From Diplocarpon mali (taxonomy: Eukaryota > Ascomycota > Leotiomycetes > Helotiales > Drepanopezizaceae): a DNA stretch of 64,000 nt. Where the stretch lies: NCBI GenBank assembly GCA_024741835.1, contig JAENRP010000023.1, positions 163,283 to 227,282 of the forward strand, in the 5' to 3' direction. The notes below the pieces were generated by a model. The model made no database searches, was not told the origin of the DNA, and saw nothing but the letters and a program-made list of their open reading frames with translations. Within the stretch, counting starts at the first letter, position 1. Each line of letters opens with the position of its first letter. Below, piece after piece: positions 35,506 through 47,618 of this stretch. The translations under genes and the position numbers were made by a program.

Positions 35506-38033
35506 TCATTCGACTTCCTCTTCGACTTGCTCAAACTCCTCAACCGCATTGACCTTCATGCTAGTCATCAAATCCTCGACGCTGGGCTTAAGGTTCCCTT
35601 GGGAACCAGGCTTAGCACTCTTTTTCTTTTTTCGGGGACCGCCAACTTCACCGCCAACATGAGCTTCTCTCACCCAGCGGACGATAGCCTGCGCCCGGTC
35701 AGTGCTGATAGGATATTCCTTCCCATCTTCCTGCGCCCATCGCTTTGGCATTTCTCTGCCCTCGTCTTTGCGAGCCTCTTCTTCTTGTCGGCGCTGTCTG
35801 GCAGCTACTGCGGCGTGAAAGCTAGCTTCGTCGTGGACTCTGTCATCTTCCAGGGCTTCCATAATAGCTTGCTGCTTGAGGCGCTCCTTCTTCTCGCTTG
35901 CTGTTTCTTTCTGCTGGTTGACAAGAGTCTGGCCTGGAAGTGGTGCCGGGGCGCAGAGGGATTCCCATGATTGCTGAAGACCTATCCAATTGTCTCCACG
36001 ACGCACGACCTCTATCCAATCGGCGCGACTGGGAGAGCGAGCTGCCTGGAAGATTGGATAGCCGTCACAAACTCGGGCAAGTCTAGCTACCATATGAGCG
36101 TGACGCTGTAGCTCACGAGCTGAGGTTTGCACTAAACAGTGGCAGAGAAGCAGGGAATGGAGAGCATCAGTAAGAAGTGGGTGGTATGTCAAGGCTTCGT
36201 GGCAGTCAGTTTGCGCAAGGATAGCCTTCGCTGCTTTATTTTGAGATGCTTGCAGCTGCTGCTTGGTAGTCAGTGCTGTGGCTGTTTCGGGGTAAGGTGG
36301 CAGGTTTGCTGGTGGTGTTGCTGAAAACAAAGCCGAGATCTGATGGACCACAGGCGGAGGTAGCTTGGGATACTCAGAACGGTTTGGACTAGAGTGTTGA
36401 CGGCTGCGGCTGCTGTGCATACCACTATGAGGAACAAGAGCGTCAGATAATTGACCATTGCTCAACGAAGCGTTGCTGCCTAGATCAAGTCTGCTATGAA
36501 CTTGAGGTCTAGGAATCTTATATCCGTTGGTATCTTGGTTCACCTTACGAATGAATTCCTCAGTAATCTCTGCTGGGAGCCCTGGAGTGTAATCGAAATG
36601 CGAAAGGTAGGAGACATAATCCCTCAGAGCTCTTTTGGCATTGGTTTTGACAATCTTCCTGGCATCGAGACGCTTCCGATGAGCCTCTTTCTCAGCTGAG
36701 GTCATCTCAGGGGCCTCAGATATGGCATTCGCGCCACCATTAGCTTGCTGGAGCTTCACACCATTGGTATTATTCTTTGATGGCTTTGGCGGTAGAGCGT
36801 CGTTAACAAATTGACATGCTATTGTCAAGTAGACGCCAGCCCGATGAAACAGAAGTTGGGTCTCAAGACTGCTCGGATGATCTGCTTCGTCTAGCTTGGG
36901 TTCCTCTCTCCACCGGCTATTGTTATTGCGCTGAGCCTCAGCAGCCGCTTCACTTGCTAGCTGAAGTTGTTGACGACCTGCCTTGTGCTGGTTCTGGTAG
37001 TATCTGAACACTTGCAAAGCTGCAGTGAGATCCTGTGCGGCACCTATGTAATCTTCCTTAAATAACTTTGTGACTGCTCGAGTCCTCAAGATTTCAGGCT
37101 CATTCGGTCTCTCTGCAATGACTTCGTCTAATGGCTCAAGACTAGTACATTCAGCCAATTGGCGAGATGGTATCTTTTCATGGAAAAAATGAACATATTT
37201 CGCATCGGCATCCAGCGGGCTTCTCTGAAGAACTAGATGCGCAACGTCCTCGAGGGTCGACGCAGATTGCATAGTAGCGACACTGCATGCGATCTCATCC
37301 AGGTGATATGATTTGGAAAGTTTCTGCGTGGCCTGCTCCCTCATGCGATGTTTCCGTTCCCTACTTAATTTTGCATTTCCTCCTCCACCACCAAGACCAA
37401 GTCCCAGTGCTGCCCCGCCGTTCCCCAATAGCCCATTGCCAGCATTCAGAGAAGTTGTCAAGGACGACGAAGTGACTCCACTCGCTGCTCTCACAGCAAG
37501 GTTTGTAGCATCGTCGACTAGTTGTCGAATCTTAAGGAGATCAAAGAATACGGCAGGATCGATAGGACGAGGACGAGGAAGGTTGTAGTTATTGTTCGCA
37601 AGACTGTCGAGGACTTCTGGGGGCAATTGGAGCCATGGTCCGTGGAAAGAGGAAATATATCGCCAATGTCTGAATTTTGATTAGTGACTGAGGTAGAAGA
37701 AGTGAGGTTCGCGAGCGCGGTAAGAATAGGCACGTAATAGCGTGAATGTTGATAGCCAGATAAAGAGGCGTGCACAATGTCAACCACAGAGCCAACCACA
37801 AAGATTTTAGCTTGGATAAAAGTCCTCTTTAGTAAGCCAATATGCAGATCATGAACATACTTGTTGCGACAAATTATCAGAGCGGAAGCTGAATATTGCG
37901 GTGCCTTAGATGCTTTTGGTTCCTTTGGTTTGGGCGTGGAAGTCGAAGAGGATGTGGATGACGCTGGAGGACTTGGTATTTTGGATTCTGCAGAATCCTC
38001 GCTTGTTGTACTCTTGTTCTTCTTCTTTGCCAT
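35506..38033 (-). CDS. Conserved fungal protein with helical, TPR-like region (2 exons)
   Basis: I recognise this as a conserved Pezizomycotina protein, seen in some annotations as 'histidine kinase group protein', but no kinase motif is visible and its role is unknown. Exons are 38033-37861 and 37669-35506, giving 778 residues. The first exon is basic/Ser-Pro-rich (MAKKKNKSTTSEDS) and ends SALIICRNK. The 191 bp intron (GTATGT..TTCAG) joins it to HWRYISSFHGPWLQLPPEVL. Further marks are a Gly-rich loop (GLGLGGGGGNAKLSRERKHR), HFFHEKIPSRQLAECTSLEP, a helical stretch ETQLLFHRAGVYLTIACQF that looks TPR-like, and KTNAKRALRDYVSYLSHFDY. The C-terminus is charged, with GPRKKKKSAKPG. It may be nuclear or cytosolic; no signal peptide or TM segment was seen. 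Confidence 0.82.
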
Positions 38034-38815
38034 TATTGTAGTAGCTTTTTGGAAAAATAAATCAGTCTAGGTTTCTAATTCAATCTGCGCCCTAACTGTT
38101 GGTAGACTCTCGAGACCTCGAGGAGCAAAAATGTCAGCTCCTATGTGGTCCGTGCACTTGACCTTGAGTCGAGAGTAGATGGGAACGTTCAGATTTCTGG
38201 TTTTTGAATGTATAGATTCACAGGCTTGCAGGTAGATTCATTAGGCCATTATCGCAGGCAATTCTCAAAGCTAATATGTTGTTTGAATTTCCCATTTTTA
38301 TATCAATTTAGCCATGAACGTTCTGCTATACTGCATAGGTATCTGTAGCTGTAGTCTTCAGACTTTGTTTATGCTGGCTTTTCTCACGCAATCAAAAAAG
38401 AGCATAATTTACACCCACTCCCGTACTGTTGAAGCCATATTAATGCATTCAGTATCGATTTCGGACTAGCCTTGGATTGTTATCCTTGACTAGATACGCT
38501 TAACTTTTCCATATCAAAGATGCGTCGTTCAGCCTGCGCCTCCATTTCAATTAGTATCTAGCTCACATACTTCTATGTAAAGCCAGCTCACTCGATCCTT
38601 CCAAGTAGGATGTAGCTAAAACGTACCAGCTGTTGATTATAATATGTATTAATTAGTTGTGAGTTTCCATCAGTTCTATCTCTTGGGTATCTCAAACTCC
38701 GATCCCGCCAACGATTCAAGTCAAGACTTGCGATTTTGTTCTTGTAGCCAGACCGAAGGTGACCCAAGGTTAAATTCTGTCGCGTTCAAGAATTTTATTA
38801 GAGCTTGACAGGGTT
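38034..38815. promoter_or_regulatory. Intergenic between two minus-strand genes
   Basis: Holds the promoter of the 35.5-38.0 kb gene and the 3' end of the Zn2Cys6 gene. AT-rich; no frame of interest was seen. Confidence 0.4.
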
Positions 38816-41392
38816 TTAGTGCCCCGAAGTGATATTCATGAAGTTGTCAATCTCATTCAACCCATCCGTTTCCAGGCTCTCCATCAATTCGCTTTGTTGT
38901 TGCTGACTGAGACTACCATGTCTCATCACTGTATCATAGTTCTGGTCTCCAAATCCTTGAGAGCCAAAGGCATAGTTAGTAGGTTGCATGAGGTAAGCTG
39001 AGTCGACAGTCACCGGCTGCGGCATCTGTGGGAGAGGGGGTGCTGGCATTTGATTATGTTGATTTTGTTGATTGGCAGCTGATGAATTCCAGGCGTTTGG
39101 AGGTCCGTGGGGATGAGCAGAATCCGGAGGAAAATAGCTAAATCGGCGGTCTGTTTGCATATTGGATGGACTTGCAAAGATAGAGCCGGACCTGAAAGAT
39201 GGCGGAGGCGGAGGAAATGTGCGATAGTTGACTTGTTCTGGAACTTGGTCAAAAACATAGCCAAACTGTGGTGGTGGCGAAGGAAATGGCTTTTGAGAGA
39301 ACGTAATCGAAGTTGGGGTGGAGCTGGGGGCTTCCGCAACTGATGGTGAATTGGCATCAGTCAGGGATGACGGTGAAGTTACTGTGATTGAAACCAGTGG
39401 ATGTGAATTCTCATTCGTGTCGTAACTTTTCAAGCAAGCCTTTGCCAGTTTTGAGTAGAGCTGCGAAGCGGATCCGGTTCCTGGCCATCGTTCCCTACAC
39501 TTGAAAATGATATCTAGTGCTATTTCGATGTTTTCCTCCAGCTCGTCTTTGCTATGCAAAACGCGAACCTCGGGATAGGAGATAGACCAGAGAATTGTGT
39601 TTACTGCTTGGAAAAGCGTCAAAACAAATATCCAAGTGATGTCCACCATCGCGGTATCCATTTCTTTGCTCAAACTTTTGATATTGGCCGAAGATGCGTC
39701 GTAGCACATAATCGCTGAGCGAACCGAGGGCTTTGGTACTTGAGGCGAGGGACGCAGAAGAGTCATTAGCATTGTCCTGTGTCTGCCTATGAACCTGAGA
39801 AAATCAGTTAATACAAAATTTAATAAAGAAACTGCTGCAGCTTACCAAGACTTGGTCCAAGGCGGGCTAGTCGGACAAGCATCGACCCAATCCTTTAATT
39901 TTTGTTCCATCTGTGAATACCAAGGATGGTCCTCGCTCTTTGGCTCTGGACGCTTTTTTTGGTAAAGCACTCGGCGAATTTCTGCTTGAAGAAGTCTCAT
40001 GCGCAGGAAATGTATAGCAACAGTTTTCTTTTCAGAAATGGGTCCTGGAAGAATGCCATCGGCAGTAATATACTCGTCGTCTATTGACTCAAAGAATCCC
40101 ACGTCAAAATGATCCTGGCCAGTTGCAAAAGCATTGGGTCGTCCCATGCTATGTGCGAGTCCAAACTCCATTGAGAGAACGATCCAGGAGAGACGACGTC
40201 GCATATCAAGTTGAAGTGGATTGACTAGACCAAGAGATACCCCTTGAGTAATGGTTTTCTCCTCTGTCAGCCCAAGCTGCTGGCAGAGCCTAGTTGCCAA
40301 TCCCACAACATAGTAGATTGCTGTTCGAGTTGGGGTAAGTAAAGAATAGAGAGCCACTAAAATCAAACATTGAAGCGTCTTGAGGTCCTTCGGACGGATG
40401 ACATCTTCCATGTATGCCATTGCTGCTAGATAGTAACTGTCCGCTAGACCTGCATACTGTGTATCCAGCTTCTGCATGGCGATTGCAAGTACCATCCGAA
40501 CAACAAAGTTCTTATATGGATCGGAGTCGCCATCGTAGACTTCTTGCATTTCTTTTTGTAGAGTCGGCTCGTGTAATGTCGGCATCAGATACTGCGCTGC
40601 AAGAAGTGAGACTCTTACTCTAACAGCAGAAAGCATTTGGATAGCAGGAAATTGAAGCTGCGACAAACGTAACGCACCTTTCTGATTGAAAACCTCAAGC
40701 AACTTATCTGTCACCAAGCGACTGGGCAATGTCGGTGCGGGGACTGCACTGATCATAGGATATGATTTCGTTCGTCCAGTTGTCGCTTCAGCAGATGGCA
40801 TGGGACTTCGCCTCTGACAGACCTCAGGCACAAGTTCACGAATACTCCTTGAATCAGTGTACTTTTTCGCCTCCTCCATAACAAGTCTTGTCATAGCAAT
40901 GCCACTTGAAGGTCCTAAAAATCGTGGCGTCTCATCATCCTCACCCAACCGGACCAGACCACCTGGCCGTACAATGTCTTCTGTATTTTGTGGCAAGCCT
41001 TCCTCTTCCGTGTATTGGCTGAGCTCGTGTTCCAGAGCTCTGACTTTATCTTGAAGTCGAACGACATAAGTTCGCGATATTTTCTTCCCCTTGCTCGTAT
41101 CAAAATATTCGCATATCGCGCCAGCCCTTTCACAGGGCAGACATCGCGGTAAATTTGGGTCGCATCTCGTTTTTCTCTAGACGGATTAGTGAAATTGTTT
41201 CCAAGGATGATAGGTTCCAGGTGATGGGATACAAACCTGGCGACACCGGCAACATGCTGTTAAAGTGTGTGCAATCCGAGGAGAGTGGTCGGCATCGCTT
41301 TCGTGACTGCTCTCGCGGGCCTGGATGCTCTTTGCTTCTCGAGCTCTGTTGACAGAGCTCTGAGCCTGCCGGAACAGATCTGCCGCGTCCAT
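38816..41392 (-). CDS. Zn2Cys6 transcription factor 1 with fungal_trans domain (3 exons)
   Basis: Nuclear Gal4-type activator or repressor; target unknown. Exons are 41392-41237, 41176-39846 and 39794-38816, giving 821 residues. The binuclear zinc cluster needs the first intron removed (41177-41236, GTTTGT..CTAG): CCRCRQ joins RKTRCDPNLPRCLPCERAGA, giving Cys 47, 50, 57, 64, 67 and 74. A coiled-coil linker follows (RTYVVRLQDKVRALEHELSQ). Then come FLGPSSGIAMTRLV and the middle homology (fungal_trans) region with YYLAAMAYMEDVIRPKDLKT and RRRLSWIVLSMEFGLAHSMG, the usual RRRxWW-like block. Intron 2 (39795-39845) restores WTKSWFIGRHRTML. The C-terminus is Pro/Gln-rich and ends in an acidic-hydrophobic segment (ELMESLETDGLNEIDNFMN) that could be an activation domain. 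It is divergent from factor 2. Confidence 0.9.
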
Positions 41393-42462
41393 ATAAACCG
41401 TGCTGATATTCCAGGGCAGCTGAAAATTGGTTGGATTCAGCGTTTTGACTTGTAAACATCATCTCGAGGGGTTGTCGACTGGGGATTTGTCTCCAAGTTA
41501 TTTGAAACTGTAACTTTTTCGAGCCAGAAATCCTCGCTGGCACTGCGCATCAGAAGGTCATGGAAGCTCACATGAAGTCTGTACTAAGTCAAGGCGGTTG
41601 TGGATACAGCAGGATGTACGTACGACTATGATCCTCTGCTCCTCTCGTGGGCCTTTAAAACACAAATTAAATTTGGAATCTCCTAAATTCAGTAAGAGTG
41701 GAGAAATGAGGATTAGGATGCTACTACAGTAAAAGGCTTATCTTATCAGCTGTGATCACGTTTTCCCTTCCTGTTACCCGCTTGGCGTAGAAGTATCATA
41801 CAGTTATTAGTAGGAATAGTTCATCGAGTTACTCAGGCCAAGTTCCTGAGGATGTGAACGAAGGCATTGCAAGGTACCTATATTTAACACAAAATACAGT
41901 GGCTTGCCTCAACGACAGAGTACGACGACGTCGGACGCTATTTTCAAGTACGAATGCGTACCTACCCTACTAGTAGGTCATCATTTCAACCTTCAGAACT
42001 CAAACCTGCATTCCAATTGCATTCCACTCCAGGAAGAACCACGGGTCGAGCACTTCGAGCACTTCGAGGCAAGAAGACAACGAGCTGAGCCAATGTACTT
42101 TCTATGTACTGATTCCACTCTACTACCTTGAGGTAGAAAAGAATACTACGCTGGTGAGTCCAAGTCATGCATTCTCTATCTTCTAGCTTCTAGCTTTACA
42201 TCAAGATTCAAGCCTTCTTGGGCTATCCTCGTGATTTGAAAGCTCGAGTTCCTTCTAGAAGCCTTGTTATGCAGTGGACCGCGCTCACAGTTGTCCCCGA
42301 GATTGTGGCTGATATGATGGTCAGCATCATGGTTAACGGACGATTAATGATTTATAGTCAATAAGAAACAAGAGAGAAGAAAGTGATAAACCACAAGAAG
42401 AAAGCCCGACTGAATCTGAAATCCGCTCTGAAACCTGCACTTGCAGCAGTTCCTCCAGCGAG
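41393..42462. promoter_or_regulatory. Shared 1.07 kb upstream region of two divergent Zn2Cys6 genes
   Basis: Lies between start codons at 41392 (-) and 42463 (+). It contains a direct repeat GAGCACTTC GAGCACTTC (about 42049-42066), a CTACTAGTAG palindrome near 41965 and ACCTACC words. Either factor could regulate from here; this is inferred from layout only. Confidence 0.45.
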
Positions 42463-44667
42463 ATGCACCGGCTCGGCCAGAGCGCCGCGGATACCCCTCT
42501 GTTGAGGGTTTCCAGACCAGTCTCTGCCTGTTCAAGGTGTAAGTCGATGAAGAATCCTCCTCCTGAAATACTGACATCTAAGATGTGGACAGGTCGTGCT
42601 GCAAAAATTAAGGTTTGATAATCTTTTTCAAGTTAACAGCGCCGGACGGCTAATCTGGAGCTCACAGTGCGACGGGAAACTGCCAGCTTGCACAGCCTGC
42701 GAGAAATCTGGGCGAGCAGCAGAATGTTCGAGCGCCAATGACCAGTTTGCAAAGGGGAAGGAAAGAAGGTATTTTGGGATATGCAATCCAGTTGAGGCGA
42801 TGCTGACTGTCTGCCCCAGCTACGTCGCGTCTCTTGAATCCCGTGTCGAGAAACTTGAGAGGCGAATCGCTTATGCTAGGTCTCGAAAAGCATCTGTGGC
42901 TATGCACGATGGCGAATACCCTGAATTACCAGATCGCAAAGATTCGCTCGCAACCATACGCGCTGCGATTCATGGAAAAGCCGCCCGTAGAAGAGAGACG
43001 GCCGATGTGAATGAGCTTGTGTCTGATTTTGGCTTTCTGTGAGTCGATTTCTGCCTACGGAAACTCTTCGCTTCGGAGCTGATCGCCTAGTTCTGTCGAC
43101 GCCACCACTCGGGATTTTGAAGCCTCAACAACGAACATGACCTTCGCTCGCTTAGTTCTCGCAGCTACAAACAACGATGCAGTACCCGACTCCCAGCCTT
43201 TCTCGCTGCCATCGAGACCAGTTGCCATGGCCCTAGTTCAATTCTATCTAGACAATGTGTTCGCTCTATTTCCCGTGTTTTCTGAAACCGCGTTATTTAA
43301 CGTCCTCGATGCGGTCTACCAAGAAGATGGACGTCCAGTCACTGACTTTGAGCACTGGCTCCTATATATGATTCTCGCTATTGGAGCAACAGGCCAGTCT
43401 CGAAATAATCAGGATGCCTTATACATAGACGGCGTCTTCTGGGTCGGGCGTGCCTTGCGATACGCTGATAAGGTTCTCATGCCCGGCTACGTCTCACAGA
43501 TCCAAGCTTTAATTCTGCTTGTACAATATTCCATGCTTGATCCCGCTCATTTCGACAGCTGGCAGCTGATAGGTTTCGCTTGCCGAGCAGTTGTGGACCT
43601 TGGCTTCCATCAAGATCCGCCGAAAGAGCAACAGACGGACAGGAATCTCCTAGAGCTGCGGCGAAAGATATTCTACTGTGTATACTCTCTTGACAGGTAT
43701 TTCATCTACCAGCTGACATCTCTTCTTACTGACTCGATTCAGATCCATAAGTATGGTTCATGCCCGGTCTTTCTCTTTCACAGATGATTCCACGGCAGTC
43801 GTTTTGCCTTCAGCAACTAATTTATTACCTCCCGATCCAAATACGACATCGGCGAACGGACCACATTCCCTGGAGACTGCCCTTCTTCTATTTCAACTTC
43901 GGCAGCTGCAGTCTTCGTGGTACCAAGAGCTTTTTCAATCTAGCCGTGACCCGCTTCAGAACTCCTCCATTTATGTCTGGCAGATGTGCCAAGAGATGCG
44001 AGAATGGTCGGAATCATTTCCGGATAACTTGCCTCTTGCCTTCAAAGAGTTTTTCGACCTGGAACTCCTCTACAGCTACATATATTGTCTCGCGCCATCC
44101 TGCCGTATTCAGACGGTGACAACATACGGGAAAACACTCATTTTCGAATACAGCGTTGCCTACATGCAAAAAATATTTCACGTTAGCAGGGATCCCGTCA
44201 ACACAGCTTTCTATACCTTTCATGATGCATTAAGAGTATACTTCGTGGGAGGACAGTTCCTCTCTGTTCTTTCTGAGTGTCCTGATCAGCTGCTGAGCGG
44301 CGTTCTGCCGTATGCGCCTGTCCTTGCAGGTGCTCCACCACCACCTCCTTTGCCTAGCAATGCAGGAGTCGATAGCATTTTAAGAAGCATCAATTGTATC
44401 ACTCACATCAAAGAGACGCTAAAGATCTTTGGCCATCGGTGGGAGGACTCTAGAGCACTATTGTCAAGCTTCGAGGCTCAAGTTGAACCTATGACTGTCG
44501 CGTTGCACCGAAGAAAACACCACATGGAAGAGATTTCAAGTATTAGTCACAGCCCTCCTCATTTTGAGCCGGGATTCGATCAGATGGGAATGCCCCCGGA
44601 AGCTTGGTCGAATATTGGTGCTCCGTTTCCGAATTCAGGCGCGTTGCAAGGCGGACGCAACAGTTAG
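42463..44667 (+). CDS. Zn2Cys6 transcription factor 2 with fungal_trans domain (6 exons, 20-nt microexon)
   Basis: Second Gal4-type regulator. Exons are 42463-42538, 42593-42612, 42668-42768, 42820-43038, 43091-43696 and 43743-44667, giving 648 residues. The zinc cluster is encoded across exons 1-3: ACSR + C (split codon), RAAKIK from a 20-nt microexon, then CDGKLPACTACEKSGRAAEC, giving Cys 23, 26, 33, 40, 43 and 52. Intron 3 (42769-42819) joins KERS to YVASLESRVEKLERRI, the dimerisation coil. The fungal_trans region runs from about residue 170 (PVAMALVQFYLDNVFALFPV) through WQLIGFACRAVVDLGFHQDP. The intron at 43697-43742 restores FYCVYSLDRSISMVHARSFS. The C-terminal third is helical, then loose and Pro/Gly-rich. 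All introns (46-55 bp) are GT..AG with CTGAC/CTAAT branches. Read without splicing, the zinc cluster is lost, so automated calls may miss it. Confidence 0.9.
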
Positions 44668-45127
44668 TTAACGCTCATTCATGTAAGCTATCGTAGTCTA
44701 CTGTCAATCAGATGAATGAAACATCCACAGAACAATATATATGTAATTTTTTTTAATTTTTTTTGCCTCGTTGCATCAGATGCTCTTTCTGTTTTCATTG
44801 ACACTTTCACCACATCGGATTCTGGGTTGTACCTTCCTTAAACGCAACTTGACTATACCTCCCTTCCTCCTTTGACCGTTCCTTTCATCGTTTCTACAAA
44901 ACAAGCATTCATTGGCAACAGACAATTCATTGTATACCAGTACGGCTATACAAGCTTTGGCATTATCGTTAAAGTATAATAAGGTTTATTTTTCGCTTCG
45001 TCACAAAGTCTTCGGACCCCCAGTGTCTCGCAAGAAGTAACGCAGCACAACACTGCCGGTAAGTTTCCATCCCATCGTTCTTCCAGCACTCAAAAGTCCT
45101 GATCCATGCAACAGCGTCCAATCGACC
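44668..45127. other. Short intergenic, no gene seen
   Basis: 3' flank of factor 2 and promoter of the next gene. A poly-T tract (TTTTTTTTAATTTTTTTTTG-like) sits at about 44747-44764. Confidence 0.5.
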
Positions 45128-46854
45128 ATGAATATAACTACACAACATAATCGCCTAGGAGACGGAGGCCGCAGGAGGTCTAGATGGCTGCTAGCTCTCG
45201 TTATCATGGGAGTGTTTTTCATTTACTACTTCGCTCCATTAACAACGCAGCTTGACTCTATATCTAGATCGTCCTCGCCTGCATCCTTTCAACGACCCGA
45301 CGCAAAAAGCAGCCAGCTGGTAGCAACCAGTTCTCTGGACCCAAATGTACACTCCGACACACCTGGGAAAAATCTCGTCAGGCACCGTTCTAGCCGTGGA
45401 GATATTGCAGAGAAACCCAATACTATCACCGAAAGGATCTACCTGGACAGAAGAGTACGGATAGGGCTCACGAAGAGCTCCCGCGGCTTCCAGGAAATTG
45501 CCACTCGGTCGCCTCGCAAGTGGACTGCACATCGGGGTCCTCCAAATCGTCACAATGCTCCTATGGCTTGGTCCGAAACTTCAGAAGCATTGACTCATAA
45601 CTCTCCAATCTATGTTGGTGCAAAGCGCATGATCAGTCATCCTGCAATAAATCACATTCCAAAACAAACAATCAAAACATCAGGACCCAAAAAAATTAGG
45701 GCCAAAAAAACGGCGTCCGATCACCCTCCAATCTATTACACGCAGCCTGCCCTGCCACCACCGTCAAAGCAGCCAGCTAAAATACCCCGGTCTAAGGTCA
45801 ATTCCAGACAGCCAGGTTGTACTCGCCGGTCTTGGTTATCATCCATGGTTGCCTGTGGAGGTGGGATATCGGAAGATATATCAGCCGAAAAGAGATCAGT
45901 CGTTGTATCTCCTACCGATAACGACCCGGGTACCCAACACACTGGAGATTTGGAAGGTCTCCTCGCACATTCCGAGTCAACCTACGGGCAGGACCAAGAA
46001 ACTCGGAAATGGCGATACAGATTTCAGCAACCTGCATCACCACAGTCTATTGCACATTCCTTGCGGGTTGTCCCTGACGATGACAACTATATACCAGAAT
46101 ACTGGAAAGATGAGACTGATAGCAAAGCTACAGCCAATGGTAATCATATTGCCCGCTCTGAGATAGCCCACGACGAACAGCTCAGCTCAAAGAAGAATCA
46201 AACGCAGCCTTTTCCCCACAGCCGGACTGGATTGGCCGTTGTGCTGAATCCCAAGAAGTGCAATGCAACTACAGCAGGTGGCCGACATCAGTGCAAATCA
46301 AACCACCAAACCACCATCATCATGTACTCACTAATTGGCGTCTTTATTACCTCAATTTTGATGTTGATACTTCTTAAGTGCTACCTGTGCTTCAACAGAA
46401 AACGCCCTGCACCGATGACAAGGGATATGAGAGCCAGACTCGAGCAGAAGAGTGGTGCATCGTCGCATCCCACCCTTGGTGGAGACAGTATTTCTTCAAA
46501 ACGTGAAAAGCTCGCAACTGAAGGTTGCCACTACATGACAATGGACGGAGTGAATGATCCTTGGATAGTGAGAGAAGGTCGGAGCCGATGGTATCGTTTT
46601 GGACGTGGAGTAAGTTCTCATCTGGCCATTCAATGCATCCCACTGACGCCACTCTGCGGACAACTCCCGGTCGATTCTCTCCAATTCCCCAGAAGCGAGC
46701 GCCGCGTATTCCAACACTGAAACTGCCTAAGCCCGTTTTCACAACAGTTCGCAAAGTCAGTGGTATTGGATTTGATGGGCTGCGGCGGTCGTATATGCAT
46801 AGCACAGGAAAAGAGCCGGATATTAGCCGGATTAAGTGGATGTCGACTGTTTGA
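45128..46854 (+). CDS. Protein of unknown function with two transmembrane segments (2 exons)
   Basis: I do not recognise the family. Exons are 45128-46609 and 46693-46854 (intron GTAAGT, branch CACTGACG, CCCCAG), giving 547 residues. An N-terminal basic stretch (GGRRRSRW) precedes a hydrophobic helix at about residues 19-40 (LLALVIMGVFFIYYFAPL). The next roughly 350 residues are polar, Ser/Thr/Pro/Lys-rich and probably disordered. A second helix at about 398-424 (IIMYSLIGVFITSILMLILL, then KCYLCF with Cys residues) is followed by a basic cytosol-type tail. Both loop ends are positively charged, so a hairpin with the long segment in the lumen or outside fits the positive-inside rule. The tail supplied by exon 2 is basic (KRAPRIPTLKLPKPVF). 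The product is real by splicing and codon pattern, but its role is unknown. Confidence 0.7.
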
Positions 46855-47618
46855 GAATAGATGCACTTGCATGGATAGGAATTGTGTTGATGGGACGATG
46901 GAATCGCATTGCTGTCAGATGTTGATGAGTTGTTAACGTCTGTTATAGGTCGGGAGGGATATCAAGGCTGTTCTGTTTCCACGTGGCCTTGCTTGTCGTA
47001 CCAGTGCCGATATTTCGACTTGAAAATACACTCGTTGCTGCTCCAATTTCTCTGACCCCGTAGTGAAGCTTGTTATACTTCCTCTGAGTTAAACCGAAGC
47101 AAGACTCGGATATTTGTTGTACTAAATGAGGTTAGCACTATTGTTTTACTGATGAGAGATGCTTCAAATTACTTGATGGGGAAACAGGAACCCAGATAGT
47201 TGACATATTTTAAGTTGTTGGATATGAGAGAGAGCGAGGCGGAATATAGACATTACGTATGTACAAAATTATCGGAGATATACCGGAACCTAACATATCG
47301 CGAATTTATAATTCACGGTCTCCTCGTCAGCCTTTGGAAAGCCTCGTCATCATAGGGAGCGCATGATGTCGCTATAGTTTTAATTCGAGGCCATATTCGC
47401 TTGCATGGTAACGCAGTAAAGCGAAGAGTATCTTGGGGATATGGTAGCTCGACAGTTTATTGAACGGCCGGCAAGAAGATGTTGTATACTTTTGTTTGGG
47501 GTTGGCTTGAGTTTCTGTTACCGAAAGAGCCTATCGTACTACTGAGATTCTTAGCTCTACACGTGATAGCGCGAATGGTGTTCTTCCCCGCCATTTCCCC
47601 TCCTTGCCTCGAGACACC
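46855..47618. other. Intergenic, no gene seen
   Basis: Between the two-TM gene and the polymerase gene. No conserved frame or RNA gene was recognised; it includes the polymerase promoter. Confidence 0.5.
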
